Under the pieces are notes generated by a model. It worked only from the letters and a program-made list of their open reading frames with translations. It did not search any database and was not told where the DNA came from. The position numbers were made by a program, and so were the translations under genes. 64,000 nucleotides of DNA from Pseudomonas mendocina (GTDB taxonomy: Bacteria; Pseudomonadota; Gammaproteobacteria; Pseudomonadales; Pseudomonadaceae). The DNA lies in contig NZ_CP027657.1 of assembly GCF_003008615.1 (NCBI RefSeq), positions 1,984,001-2,048,000 of the forward strand, given 5' to 3'. Below are positions 26,154-34,151 of the stretch, piece after piece (position 1 is the first letter of the stretch; each line of letters opens with the position of its first letter).

Positions 26154-26471
26154 TTATCTCCCACCCTGATACAGGTCGACGCGCATGTAGGCGCTGCGGC
26201 CCTCGGCATATTCCAGATGCGTCAACAACAGCCGGCGCAGTCGCTCGCACTCCTCGGCACAGGCGATACGCGCCTGCCCGTGCAACTGCTGCAGGCGCCG
26301 CTTGGCCTCGCGCACCTCATCGCTGAGGCGAGGCAACCCGGCAAGCAGCTGCAGGCACGAACGGATCACCGAGTCGATCTCGCCGATACGCGGCCAGTCG
26401 CCCTGCTCCAGCGCTTCGGCCAACTGGTCATGCAGCTGCTGCAGGGCACGCAGTTCACTTGCGCGTTGCAT
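26154..26471 (-). CDS. FliT-like export chaperone (LafX/LafD-type)
   Basis: 105 residues, all helical by eye (RALQQLHDQLAEALEQGDW, RRLQQLHGQARIACAEECER), with a 17-base overlap with fliS. No strong motif is seen. The call rests on its place after fliS and its size, like LafX/FliT, the FliD chaperone. Confidence 0.65.
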   Translation of the reverse strand: MQRASELRALQQLHDQLAEALEQGDWPRIGEIDSVIRSCLQLLAGLPRLSDEVREAKRRLQQLHGQARIACAEECERLRRLLLTHLEYAEGRSAYMRVDLYQGGR

Positions 26472-26853
26472 TCACGCCTTCCCAGCCTTCACGCAGCACG
26501 CCGAGCAGGCCCACCACTTCGTCCAGGCCCTCCAGCGACAGGCTGACGCTGACGTCGGAAAGACGGTAGATGCAGTAGTCGTAAAGCCGCGCCAGACCCT
26601 GCACCAGCTCGCCACCGTTCTCGTAGTCGAGGGCGCCATTGAGGCCATTGAGGATGTTCAGGCACTTCTCCAGCGACTGGCCCTTCTGCTGGTAGCGCTT
26701 GGCCTCGATGTGGCCACGGGCACGCGCCAGCTCGTCGAGCAGACCGTCGAACAGCACCAGCACCAGTTCGTAGGGCGAGGCGGCAGCGGCGCGCGCCTCG
26801 AGATCCACGGTGCGATAGCTGTCGTAACTTTCGTTGAGGTTGTAGGCACTCAT
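26455..26853 (-). CDS. fliS: Flagellin chaperone FliS (LafC-type)
   Basis: 132 residues. ASPYELVLVLFDGLLDELAR and KCLNILNGLNGALDYENGGE are typical FliS helices. It binds flagellin's C-terminus and prevents early polymerisation. Its start overlaps the fliD stop (TGATG). Confidence 0.94.
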   Translation of the reverse strand: MSAYNLNESYDSYRTVDLEARAAAASPYELVLVLFDGLLDELARARGHIEAKRYQQKGQSLEKCLNILNGLNGALDYENGGELVQGLARLYDYCIYRLSDVSVSLSLEGLDEVVGLLGVLREGWEGVNATRK

Positions 26854-28148
26854 CAGAACATTCCGTAGGTCTGCTCCATCGCCGCCATGGTCTGCATGAG
26901 ACCGGTGTACTGACGGAGATAGCGGCTGTAGTAGGAGTCATATTGCTTCTGGATGGTGTCGAACTGTTGATCGACACGACGCAGCTGACTGTTGAGGGTG
27001 TCCTTGCGGTTGGTCAGCAGGCCACCGGCGCTGCTGGTGTAGACCGCCAGATTCTTGTCCAGGGTGTCGAGCAGGTTGCCCTTGTCGGTGAACAGCTTCT
27101 CGAAACCTTCCGGGTTGGCCGCCACGGCCTTCTCGAAGCGGGCGTTGTCGATGGTCAGCTTGCCGTTGCGGTCGGCGACGATGCCGAACTCGGTCAGGCT
27201 CACCCCGCCGAAGGACGTGCGCACCAGCTGATTGAGCATGCTCTCGATGGCTCGCACGCTGGCATCGCCAGCCAGGGCACCACGCGTACCGCTCTCGCCG
27301 CCACTGGCGGTAAGCGAGTCGAAGCTGCCCATCAATGCGTTGAAGGCACTGACGAAAGCCTGTGCCTTCTCCTTGGTGGCTTTCTGATCCTGGCCGATGT
27401 CGATGGTGACCGGGGTATCGCCGCTCTTGTGGGCCTTGTTGAAGGTCAGGCTGACGCCGTCGATGATGTTGTCGAAGGTGTTGCTACTACTGGTCAGCTC
27501 GATGCCGTTCTCACCGCCCAGACGCACGATGGCGTCGCGCGCCACGGACAGCTCCTGGCGTCCGGCGACAGCACTCTCGAACGCGGCATTGCCACTGGCC
27601 GTCAGACTGATGGCCTGATCGGCGCCGCTCTTCTCGCTGGTCAGTACCAGGTTGACCTGGCCATTGCTGCGCACCAGAGTCGCCTTGACACCCTTGTTGT
27701 CGCTGGCCCCGTTGATCGCGGCGGCCAATTCGTCGAGGGTGCTCACCGCGCCCAGATCGACATTGAAGGAGTCACTGCCCTGGCCAATCGTCAGGCTGCC
27801 ACTGCCCAGGTCACTCCCCTGCAACCCTTGCAGGGCAACCTGACTCTTGCTGGCCAGTTGCTGAACGAAGAAGTCATAGCTGCCGGGTACTGCCTTGCTG
27901 CCAACCGTAGCGTTGGCATAGCCCTCCTGGCTGAAGGTGGCGCTGTTGACCAGCATGCTGCTGCCGGCGAGCTTGAGCCCGCTGGCGGCCGTCTTGAAGG
28001 TCTTCAGCGCGGTATCGAGCGCAGTCAGCGCACCCAGCTGCGACTTGTAGGCAGCCTGGTTGCGATTGGCCTTGGCCAACTGGCCCTGCACTTCGTACTG
28101 GGCCAGTTGGGTCGCCATGCTTTGAACGTAATCTGAATCGATAGCCAT
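26853..28148 (-). CDS. fliD: Flagellar filament cap protein FliD (LafB-type)
   Basis: 431 residues. It starts MAIDSDYVQSMATQLAQYEV and has the FliD C-terminal coiled region (LRRVDQQFDTIQKQYDSYYS, QYTGLMQTMAAMEQTYGMF). It is the HAP2 cap at the filament tip. It is the first gene of an eight-gene late operon driven by a sigma-54 promoter 17 bases upstream of the start. Confidence 0.95.
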   Translation of the reverse strand: MAIDSDYVQSMATQLAQYEVQGQLAKANRNQAAYKSQLGALTALDTALKTFKTAASGLKLAGSSMLVNSATFSQEGYANATVGSKAVPGSYDFFVQQLASKSQVALQGLQGSDLGSGSLTIGQGSDSFNVDLGAVSTLDELAAAINGASDNKGVKATLVRSNGQVNLVLTSEKSGADQAISLTASGNAAFESAVAGRQELSVARDAIVRLGGENGIELTSSSNTFDNIIDGVSLTFNKAHKSGDTPVTIDIGQDQKATKEKAQAFVSAFNALMGSFDSLTASGGESGTRGALAGDASVRAIESMLNQLVRTSFGGVSLTEFGIVADRNGKLTIDNARFEKAVAANPEGFEKLFTDKGNLLDTLDKNLAVYTSSAGGLLTNRKDTLNSQLRRVDQQFDTIQKQYDSYYSRYLRQYTGLMQTMAAMEQTYGMF

Positions 28149-28164
28149 AGTCGGACACCCGTTT

Positions 28165-28193
28165 TCCTGTGTGATAGCAATAGCGGTGCCAAC
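28165..28193 (-). promoter_or_regulatory. Sigma-54 promoter of the fliD (laf) operon
   Basis: The minus strand reads TTGGCACCGCTATTGCT: perfect TGGCAC at -24 (GG 28190-28189) and TTGC at -12 (GC 28178-28177), with canonical spacing. The predicted start is near 28165. Confidence 0.88.
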
Positions 28194-28270
28194 AGCTGAA
28201 ACCCACGATTTAGAGGGCTTCCAGCAAACCGCCAGGTGAAAGATCCTTTCCGCTCGCGCGACTACGGAAG

Positions 28271-28297
28271 ACAGGCGGAAGGGCGACTTCCGCCTGT
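28271..28297. promoter_or_regulatory. Putative enhancer dyad for the fliD promoter
   Basis: Perfect palindrome with 11-base arms, core GGCGGAAG-N5-CTTCCGCC, centred about 119 bases upstream of the predicted start. It shares GCGGAAR-N5-YTTCCGC and spacer length with the dyad before flgB. Extra half-sites: TTTCCGC at 28247-28253 and CGGAAG at 28265-28270. Position and symmetry fit a sigma-54 activator (LafK/FleQ-type) site. Confidence 0.68.
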
Positions 28298-28378
28298 GTC
28301 GCGCAGCAGGCGGACGTGCTCCTTACACAGGCGACATCAGGAAGGTCTGGCTTAAGGCAAATAGGCGTGAAGATCGCG

Positions 28379-28434
28379 GTGCGCACAGCGCACCCTACGC
28401 ATGGCCAAAATCCGTAGGGGGCGCCACGCGCACC
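28379..28434. repeat. GGTGCGCACAGCGCACC / GGGGCGCCACGCGCACC repeat
   Basis: Two small GTGCGC-type hairpins of the GTAGGGTGCGCC family in the interval between the fliD promoter and the peptidase gene. The remaining bases to 28523 show nothing recognisable. Confidence 0.6.
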
Positions 28435-28523
28435 GATGGCGCCGTATCACAGCGAGAACGTGAACGGCGGGTGAACACGCGACAGGTTCAGGAAGGGATA
28501 TTCAGGCAGGCGTTGGCAGCGGG

Positions 28524-29420
28524 CTATTCACCACCGACGGCGAAGTTGGGCAGGCTGTTGACCGGCTGGCGGAAATTGAAAGGGATGGATTCCACCGCCA
28601 GCCCGACGTTGCGCTGCACCACGAAATGCAGGTGCGGGCCGGTGCTGTTGCCGGTGTTGCCCGAGCGCGCCAGCAGGCTGCCGGTTTCCACCCGCTGGCC
28701 TTCACGCACGCCGACCGAGCCTTTCATCAGGTGCAGATAGACGCCCATGGTGCCGTCGTCATGCAGGATACGCACGAAGTTGCCGGCCGGGTTGTTGCCG
28801 CGTCCGCTCTGCTGGTTCTCGGTCTTCACCACCACCCCGGCGCGCGCGGCGACGATGGGCGTGCCTTCGGGCATCGCGATGTCCACCGCGTAGCGCCCCT
28901 TGGCGGTGAAGTGGCTGTAGGTGCCGTTGGCACCCTGGGTCTGACGGAATGGGCCGCCGCGCCAGGGCAGCGGATAGCGGTGAATGCTCGGCTGCAGACG
29001 CGGATCGCCGAGGGCGTAACGCAGCCTGGGCTTGTAGCGCAGCGGCTTGGAAGCGTCCTGCGCGGTCAGGGTGGCCAGGCGGATATTGCTGCGCGGCGGC
29101 AATACCCAGCGGATCGGCTTGTCCGGCGCGCCGATGGCGTTTTCCACCTGTTCGAGCTTCAGTTCGATTTCCACCGGCGCGAAGAGGTCGTTGCGGATCA
29201 GCAGGGTCTCGCCGGCTTCGTGCTTCTTGGTTTCCAGCTTCACCTGGTTGTCCAGGCGCTCGACCATGCGGTCGTTGAACACGAATACCTGCGCGCCAGG
29301 CGCGGCCTGGTCGCTATAGGTCACCACGCCGTTCTTGTCGACGTACTTGTAGATGGTCAGGGCAGCGGCTTGGCTACTGAGAACCAGCAGGCTGCAGAAG
29401 AAAATCAGACGCCCTAGCAT
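28524..29420 (-). CDS. M23 family metallopeptidase with DUF4124-like N-terminus
   Basis: 298 residues from the ATG at 29420, chosen because MLGRLIFFCSLLVLSSQAAA is a signal peptide; an in-frame ATG at 29462 adds 14 residues without homology. Residues about 20-60 (YKYVDKNGVVTYSDQAAPG) are DUF4124-like. The C-terminal LytM/M23 domain has GRYAVDIAMPEGTPIVAARA and LHFVVQRN, with His/Asp/HxH zinc ligands. It is a periplasmic peptidoglycan endopeptidase or activator. In P. aeruginosa a similar gene lies beside the pst-linked response regulator (recalled). Confidence 0.88.
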   Translation of the reverse strand: MLGRLIFFCSLLVLSSQAAALTIYKYVDKNGVVTYSDQAAPGAQVFVFNDRMVERLDNQVKLETKKHEAGETLLIRNDLFAPVEIELKLEQVENAIGAPDKPIRWVLPPRSNIRLATLTAQDASKPLRYKPRLRYALGDPRLQPSIHRYPLPWRGGPFRQTQGANGTYSHFTAKGRYAVDIAMPEGTPIVAARAGVVVKTENQQSGRGNNPAGNFVRILHDDGTMGVYLHLMKGSVGVREGQRVETGSLLARSGNTGNSTGPHLHFVVQRNVGLAVESIPFNFRQPVNSLPNFAVGGE

Positions 29421-29652
29421 AACGACTCGGATCTTATGGCTTTTCGATATCCGGGTTAGCAAGACTAGCAGTGCATCGCGACGCCTGCGAGCGACCGACC
29501 GTCAGGCTGTGAACCGGCGCACCGCCATCGATCGGCCATCTGCTCTGTATTGGGCTGGCGAAGCGAGTGGCGTTAAGGCCAGGAGTAGAACGGCGTCTTG
29601 GCGTAGAGTGTCGTGGGGCCTGTGCACAGCCATAGCAGCGGCGTCGATCTTC

Positions 29653-29674
29653 AGGTGCGCATGGCGCACCCTAC
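29653..29674. repeat. Short GGTGCGCATGGCGCACC hairpin
   Basis: One-armed member of the GTAGGGTGCGCC family, 17 bases beyond the response-regulator stop. The rest of 29421-29652 has no gene I can support. Confidence 0.55.
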
Positions 29675-29690
29675 CCCGGCATGTGATCCG

Positions 29691-30593
29691 CTACGCGCCG
29701 GGAACGAAGTGCTTCTGCGCAGTGCCCCGGGCGATCAGGCGCGACAGGTAGTCGAGCTTCTGCGGATCGCGATCGACGAAACGAAAGGTCAACTGCAGCC
29801 ACTCGCTGTCAGGCTTTGGCTCGAACGCCGCCACTGCGTGCAGATAGCCATTGAGCCGCGCGGTTTCCGCCGCTTCGCCCTGCTCCAGGTCGAGCACCGC
29901 ACTCTCCAACACCTGCGGCAACAGCTCGGTACGTTTGACCACCAGCAGCGCTTCCTTGAGGCTCAGCGCCTTGATCACGCAGGCCATGCTACCGGCCGGC
30001 AAACGCAACTGCCCCTGACCACGGCCGCTGGGCGGCTTGGCCGCCACCGCCGGTTGCGCTGCTGCAGTAACAGGCGCGGCGGGTGCCGGAGCGGGTGCAC
30101 TGGGCTTGACCACCTCGGCCTTGCCGCCGGTCAGCGCCGCCAGCGAATCGTTGGCGAAACCGCCCGTGCTGAGCATCTTCGGTGGCGCGCTGGCCGCCAG
30201 GGCCTGCAGCTTGCCGGCGCGACTCAAGGCCTTCTTCACCTTGGTCACCAGCTGTTCGTTGGAGAAGGGCTTGCCGATGTAGTCGGAGACGCCGGCCTGG
30301 ATAGCCTGCACCACGTTCTCCTTGTCACCGCGGCTGGTGACCATGATGAAAGGCGTGGTTTTCAGATTGTCCTGCTCGCGGCACCAGGTCAGCAGCTCGA
30401 GGCCGGACATCTCCGGCATTTCCCAATCGCAGAGGATCAGGTCGACCTCCTGGCGGCTCAGCATCTGCTGCGCCTTGCGGCCGTTGATCGCTTCTTCGAT
30501 CTGTACGCCGGGAAAGTGATCGCGCAGCCCTTTCTTGACCAGATCACGGATAAAGGTCGCGTCGTCCACCACCAGCACACTGACTTTGCTCAT
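29691..30593 (-). CDS. Response regulator with N-terminal REC domain
   Basis: 300 residues. The REC domain (1-125) has VDDATFIRDLVKK, phospho-acceptor Asp55 in LILCDWEMPEMSG, and the T/K switch residues (MVTSRGDKENVV and IGKPF). An Ala/Pro-rich linker (about 150-200) leads to a C-terminal domain of about 100 residues (LPAGSMACVIKALSLKEALL) that resembles a PilZ-like or small effector domain; I am unsure of it. It lies after phoU on the same strand, beyond a terminator, in a conserved Pseudomonas order. Confidence 0.82.
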   Translation of the reverse strand: MSKVSVLVVDDATFIRDLVKKGLRDHFPGVQIEEAINGRKAQQMLSRQEVDLILCDWEMPEMSGLELLTWCREQDNLKTTPFIMVTSRGDKENVVQAIQAGVSDYIGKPFSNEQLVTKVKKALSRAGKLQALAASAPPKMLSTGGFANDSLAALTGGKAEVVKPSAPAPAPAAPVTAAAQPAVAAKPPSGRGQGQLRLPAGSMACVIKALSLKEALLVVKRTELLPQVLESAVLDLEQGEAAETARLNGYLHAVAAFEPKPDSEWLQLTFRFVDRDPQKLDYLSRLIARGTAQKHFVPGA

Positions 30594-30686
30594 CGGCCAC
30601 TCCTGTACGAATGACGATAAGCATAGTCATGGCCAGTCGCCAAAGGCCAACGGAAAACGTCGGCCGCACAACAAATCGCGCAAACG

Positions 30687-30713
30687 AAACGGCCCGGGAA
30701 ATCCCGGGCCGTT
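30687..30713 (-). terminator. Terminator after phoU
   Basis: On the minus strand AACGGCCCGGGA-TT-TCCCGGGCCGTT followed by TCGTTT. A 12-base near-perfect stem ending the pst-phoU transcript. Confidence 0.85.
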
Positions 30714-30729
30714 AGCGGCACGGTAGCCA

Positions 30730-31458
30730 TCAGTCGTTGGACTTGCCCTCGACCTCTTCGCGCATGCGCGTCAGGCCGATGTGGCGAACGTCGGTGCCAC
30801 GTACCAGGTAGATCACCAGTTCGGCGATGTTGCGCGCATGATCGCCGATGCGTTCCAGCGAGCGCAGCGCCCAGATCACGTTGAGCACGCGCGAGATCGA
30901 ACGCGGGTCTTCCATCATGTAGGTGACCAGCTCGCGCAGCGCGGTCTTGTATTCGCGGTCGACGGTCTTGTCGTGCTGGGCCACGGCCAGGGCCAGATCG
31001 GCGTCGAAGCGGGCGAACGCGTCGAGGGCGTCCTGCACCATCTTGCGCACCTGGTCGCCGATGTGACGAATCTCGACGTACCCCTTGGGCGCCTCACCTT
31101 CCTCGCTGAGGAGGATGGCGCGCTTGGCGATCTTGGTCGACTCGTCGCCGATGCGTTCCAGGTCGATCACCGACTTGGAGATGCTGATGATCAGACGCAG
31201 ATCGGAAGCGGCTGGCTGGCGGCGGGCGAGAATGCGGATGCACTCCTCGTCGATGTTGCGCTCCATCTGATTGATCTGGTCATCGATCTCGCGCACCTGC
31301 TGGGCCAGGCCGGAGTCGGCCTCGATCAGCGCGGTCACCGAGTCGTTGACCTGCTTTTCCACCAGGCCGCCCATGGCCAGCAGGTGGCTGCGGACTTCTT
31401 CCAGCTCGGCGTTGAACTGCTGGGAAATGTGATGGGTGAGGCTGTCTTTGTTGATCAT
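30730..31458 (-). CDS. phoU: Phosphate signalling protein PhoU
   Basis: 242 residues from the ATG at 31458 (MINKDSLTHHISQQFNAELE). Two PhoU three-helix repeats carry the metal motifs ERIGDESTKIAKRA and ERIGDHARNIAELV. It restrains PhoR when phosphate is plentiful and works with Pst. An upstream in-frame ATG at 31557 passes through a repeat and was rejected. Confidence 0.97.
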   Translation of the reverse strand: MINKDSLTHHISQQFNAELEEVRSHLLAMGGLVEKQVNDSVTALIEADSGLAQQVREIDDQINQMERNIDEECIRILARRQPAASDLRLIISISKSVIDLERIGDESTKIAKRAILLSEEGEAPKGYVEIRHIGDQVRKMVQDALDAFARFDADLALAVAQHDKTVDREYKTALRELVTYMMEDPRSISRVLNVIWALRSLERIGDHARNIAELVIYLVRGTDVRHIGLTRMREEVEGKSND

Positions 31459-31484
31459 TGCAATTCGCTCCGCAAACGCTGTGT

Positions 31485-31549
31485 GTAGGGTGCGCCGTGC
31501 GCACCGGCCCAGTGGTGCGCAAAGCCCTGGCAGCTCCGCGCACCCTACG
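31485..31549. repeat. GTAGGGTGCGCC...GCGCACCCTAC hairpin between pstB and phoU
   Basis: Fills most of the 99-base pstB-phoU spacer. Same family as 9296-9376. In an operon mRNA it could lower phoU expression or protect the pstB 3' end. Confidence 0.65.
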
Positions 31550-31557
31550 GAATCCAC

Positions 31558-32391
31558 TTAACCGTAACGACCGGTGATGTAGTCCTCTGTCTGCTTCTTC
31601 TCCGGGTTGGTGAAGAGCGTGTCGGTATCGCCGAACTCGATCAGCTTGCCCATGTACATGAAGGCGGTGTAGTCGGAGACACGTGCCGCCTGCTGCATGT
31701 TGTGGGTCACGATGACGATGGTGTACTTGGATTTCAGTTCATAGATCAGCTCTTCGACCTTCAGCGTGGAGATCGGGTCGAGTGCCGAGCAGGGCTCGTC
31801 GAGCAGCAGCACTTCGGGCTGTACCGCCACGGTACGGGCGATCACCAGACGCTGCTGCTGACCGCCGGACAGACCCAGCGCGGAATCGTGCAGACGGTCT
31901 TTCACTTCATCCCACAGCGCGGCGCTCTTCAGGCCCCATTCCACAGCCTCGTCGAGGATGCGCTTCTGGTTGATGCCCTGGATGCGCAGGCCGTAGACCA
32001 CGTTCTCGTAGATGCTCTTGGGGAACGGGTTGGGCTTCTGGAACACCATGCCGACGCGACGACGCAGCTCGGCGACATCCTCGCCCTTGCGGTAGATGTT
32101 GCGGCCGTCGATGTTGATCTCACCTTCCACGCGGCAACCGTCGACCAGGTCGTTCATGCGGTTGAAGGTACGCAGGAGGGTCGACTTGCCGCAGCCGGAC
32201 GGGCCGATGAAGGCCGTCACACGCTGCTTGGGGATGTTCATCTTGACGTCGTACAGCGCCTGCTTGTCGCCGTAGTAGAGGTTCAGGCCAGGTACTTCGA
32301 TGGCCACGGTCTCGTTGGCCAGGTTCAGGCTCTGCTTGTCACGGCCCAGGGCCGAGATGTCGATACCGTGGGTAGCGTTTTCGTGTTGCAT
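31558..32391 (-). CDS. pstB: Phosphate ABC transporter ATPase PstB
   Basis: 277 residues. Walker [10 protein letters not shown], signature LSGGQQQR and Walker [13 protein letters not shown] are present. Couples ATP hydrolysis to phosphate import through PstA/PstC. Confidence 0.98.
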   Translation of the reverse strand: MQHENATHGIDISALGRDKQSLNLANETVAIEVPGLNLYYGDKQALYDVKMNIPKQRVTAFIGPSGCGKSTLLRTFNRMNDLVDGCRVEGEINIDGRNIYRKGEDVAELRRRVGMVFQKPNPFPKSIYENVVYGLRIQGINQKRILDEAVEWGLKSAALWDEVKDRLHDSALGLSGGQQQRLVIARTVAVQPEVLLLDEPCSALDPISTLKVEELIYELKSKYTIVIVTHNMQQAARVSDYTAFMYMGKLIEFGDTDTLFTNPEKKQTEDYITGRYG

Positions 32392-32413
32392 GTGCTCACT
32401 CCGTTCGCAGCGC

Positions 32414-32454
32414 CAGGCTGCAAGCTACAGGCTGCAAGCCCCGCAGGGCTTGCC
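32414..32454. repeat. CAGGCTGCAAGC direct repeat between pstA and pstB
   Basis: CAGGCTGCAAGC occurs at 32414-32425 and 32428-32439, followed by the hairpin AAGCCCCGCAGGGCTT. Occupies most of the 70-base spacer. Confidence 0.55.
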
Positions 32455-32461
32455 GCTCCAA

Positions 32462-34138
32462 TCAATGATCCAGGGCCTTGTACTTCTCGCGCAGGCGGTT
32501 GCGCAGGTAGATGGCCGTCAGGTTGAGAATCGCGATCACCAGTACCAGCAGCAGCGCGGTCGCGTAAACCAGTGGCCGCGCGGCCTCGACGTTGGGGCTC
32601 TGGAAGCCGACGTCGTAGATGTGGAAGCCCAGGTGCATGATCTTCTGATCCAGGTGCAGGTAAGGGTAGTTACCGTCGACGGGCAGGCTCGGTGCAAGTT
32701 TCACCACGCCCACCAGCATCAGCGGCGCCACCTCACCAGCGGCACGGGCCACGGCAAGGATCAGGCCGGTCATCATCGCCGGGCTGGCCATCGGCAGCAC
32801 CACGCGCCACAGGGTCTCGACCTTGGTCGCACCGAGCGCCAGCGAGCCTTCACGCAGCGCCCGCGGGATACGCGCCAGACCTTCCTCGGTGGCGACGATC
32901 ACCACCGGCACGGCGAGCAGCGCCAGGGTCAGCGAGGCCCACAGCAGGCCGGGCGTACCGAAGGTCGGTGCCGGCGCGGCTTCCGGGAAGAACAGGCGGT
33001 CGATCGAGCCACCCAGCACGTAGACGAAGAAGCCCAGGCCGAACACGCCGTAAACGATTGCCGGAACACCGGCCAGGTTGTTCACCGCAATGCGGATCAC
33101 CCGGGTCAGCGGGCCCTGCTTGGCGTACTCGCGCAGGTAGATGGCGGCGATCACACCGAACGGGGTGACGATCACCGCCATGATCAGGGTCATCATGATG
33201 GTGCCGAAGATCGCCGGGAAGATACCGCCTTCGGTGTTGGCCTCACGCGGGTCGTCGCTGACGAATTCCCACACCTTGCTGCCGTAGAAACCGAGCTTGT
33301 CCATGGTCGACATGGCATTCGGGCGATACGCGCGCACCACCTTGCCGAGGCTGATCTGCTGCTCGCGGCCATCGGCCGAACGCACGGTCATGCTGTCGCG
33401 GTTGAACTGTTCGTAACGCGAGCTGAGTTCGGCTTCCAGCACCTTGTACTCGGCGTCCCACTGCGCGCGCTCGGCGGCCAGGTCGGCCTGCGCGGCGGCG
33501 CTCAGCTCACCGTTGAGTTCCAGCTTACGGGTCTTCAGACGCACGCGCTCGAGGCCGGCGTTGATACGGCCGATATCGGCCTTCTCGATCTTGACGATCT
33601 GCGCGTGCAGGTCATCCACTCGTGCCAGGCGCTTCTGCAGCTCCGGCCAGGCCGCATCGCCCTCGGCGACCAGTTGGCCGTTTTCCTTGACGTTGACCAG
33701 GTAGCCGTAGAAGTTGCCCCACTCGCGACGCTCGAAGGCGGTGATATCCACCGGCTTGTGCTGGTCGCTCAGCCACTCCCCGACCACCCAGGTGAAATCC
33801 GCGCCGTACAGGTCGCGGTTGCCCACCTTGATCAGCTCGCGGGTCATGAACTCGCCGCCTTCCACATCCACCGGCAAGCCGGAAGCCGCCAGACGCGCAC
33901 GTGGAATTTCCTCGATCTGCACCACGGCACCGGCCATCAGCTTGGCTTCCTGGCCCGGCACCTGGTAGGTGGCTTCGATGATGTCGGCCGGCCAGAAGTG
34001 CGCCAGGCCGCGCACCGTGATCACCGCCAGCAAACCGATGACCATGATGATGGCGATGGACACTGCGCCGGCGTTCATCCAGATCCAGGGCGAGCCGCTC
34101 TTGAACCAGGATTTCATGTTGTTCTGTTTCACGGACAT
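32462..34138 (-). CDS. pstA: Phosphate ABC transporter permease PstA (long form)
   Basis: 558 residues, about twice the enteric PstA. Residues about 55-300 form an insert with coiled-coil-like stretches between the first membrane segment and the permease core. The core has IFPAIFGTIMMTLIMAVIVT and the EAA loop ARIPRALREGSLALGATKVE. Long PstA proteins are usual in Pseudomonas. Confidence 0.94.
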   Translation of the reverse strand: MSVKQNNMKSWFKSGSPWIWMNAGAVSIAIIMVIGLLAVITVRGLAHFWPADIIEATYQVPGQEAKLMAGAVVQIEEIPRARLAASGLPVDVEGGEFMTRELIKVGNRDLYGADFTWVVGEWLSDQHKPVDITAFERREWGNFYGYLVNVKENGQLVAEGDAAWPELQKRLARVDDLHAQIVKIEKADIGRINAGLERVRLKTRKLELNGELSAAAQADLAAERAQWDAEYKVLEAELSSRYEQFNRDSMTVRSADGREQQISLGKVVRAYRPNAMSTMDKLGFYGSKVWEFVSDDPREANTEGGIFPAIFGTIMMTLIMAVIVTPFGVIAAIYLREYAKQGPLTRVIRIAVNNLAGVPAIVYGVFGLGFFVYVLGGSIDRLFFPEAAPAPTFGTPGLLWASLTLALLAVPVVIVATEEGLARIPRALREGSLALGATKVETLWRVVLPMASPAMMTGLILAVARAAGEVAPLMLVGVVKLAPSLPVDGNYPYLHLDQKIMHLGFHIYDVGFQSPNVEAARPLVYATALLLVLVIAILNLTAIYLRNRLREKYKALDH

Positions 34139-34151
34139 AGTCTTGCAGTCC

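Noticed and set aside
32414..32439. Attachment site for an integrated element
   Set aside because: The repeats are 2 bases apart with no integrase or cargo.
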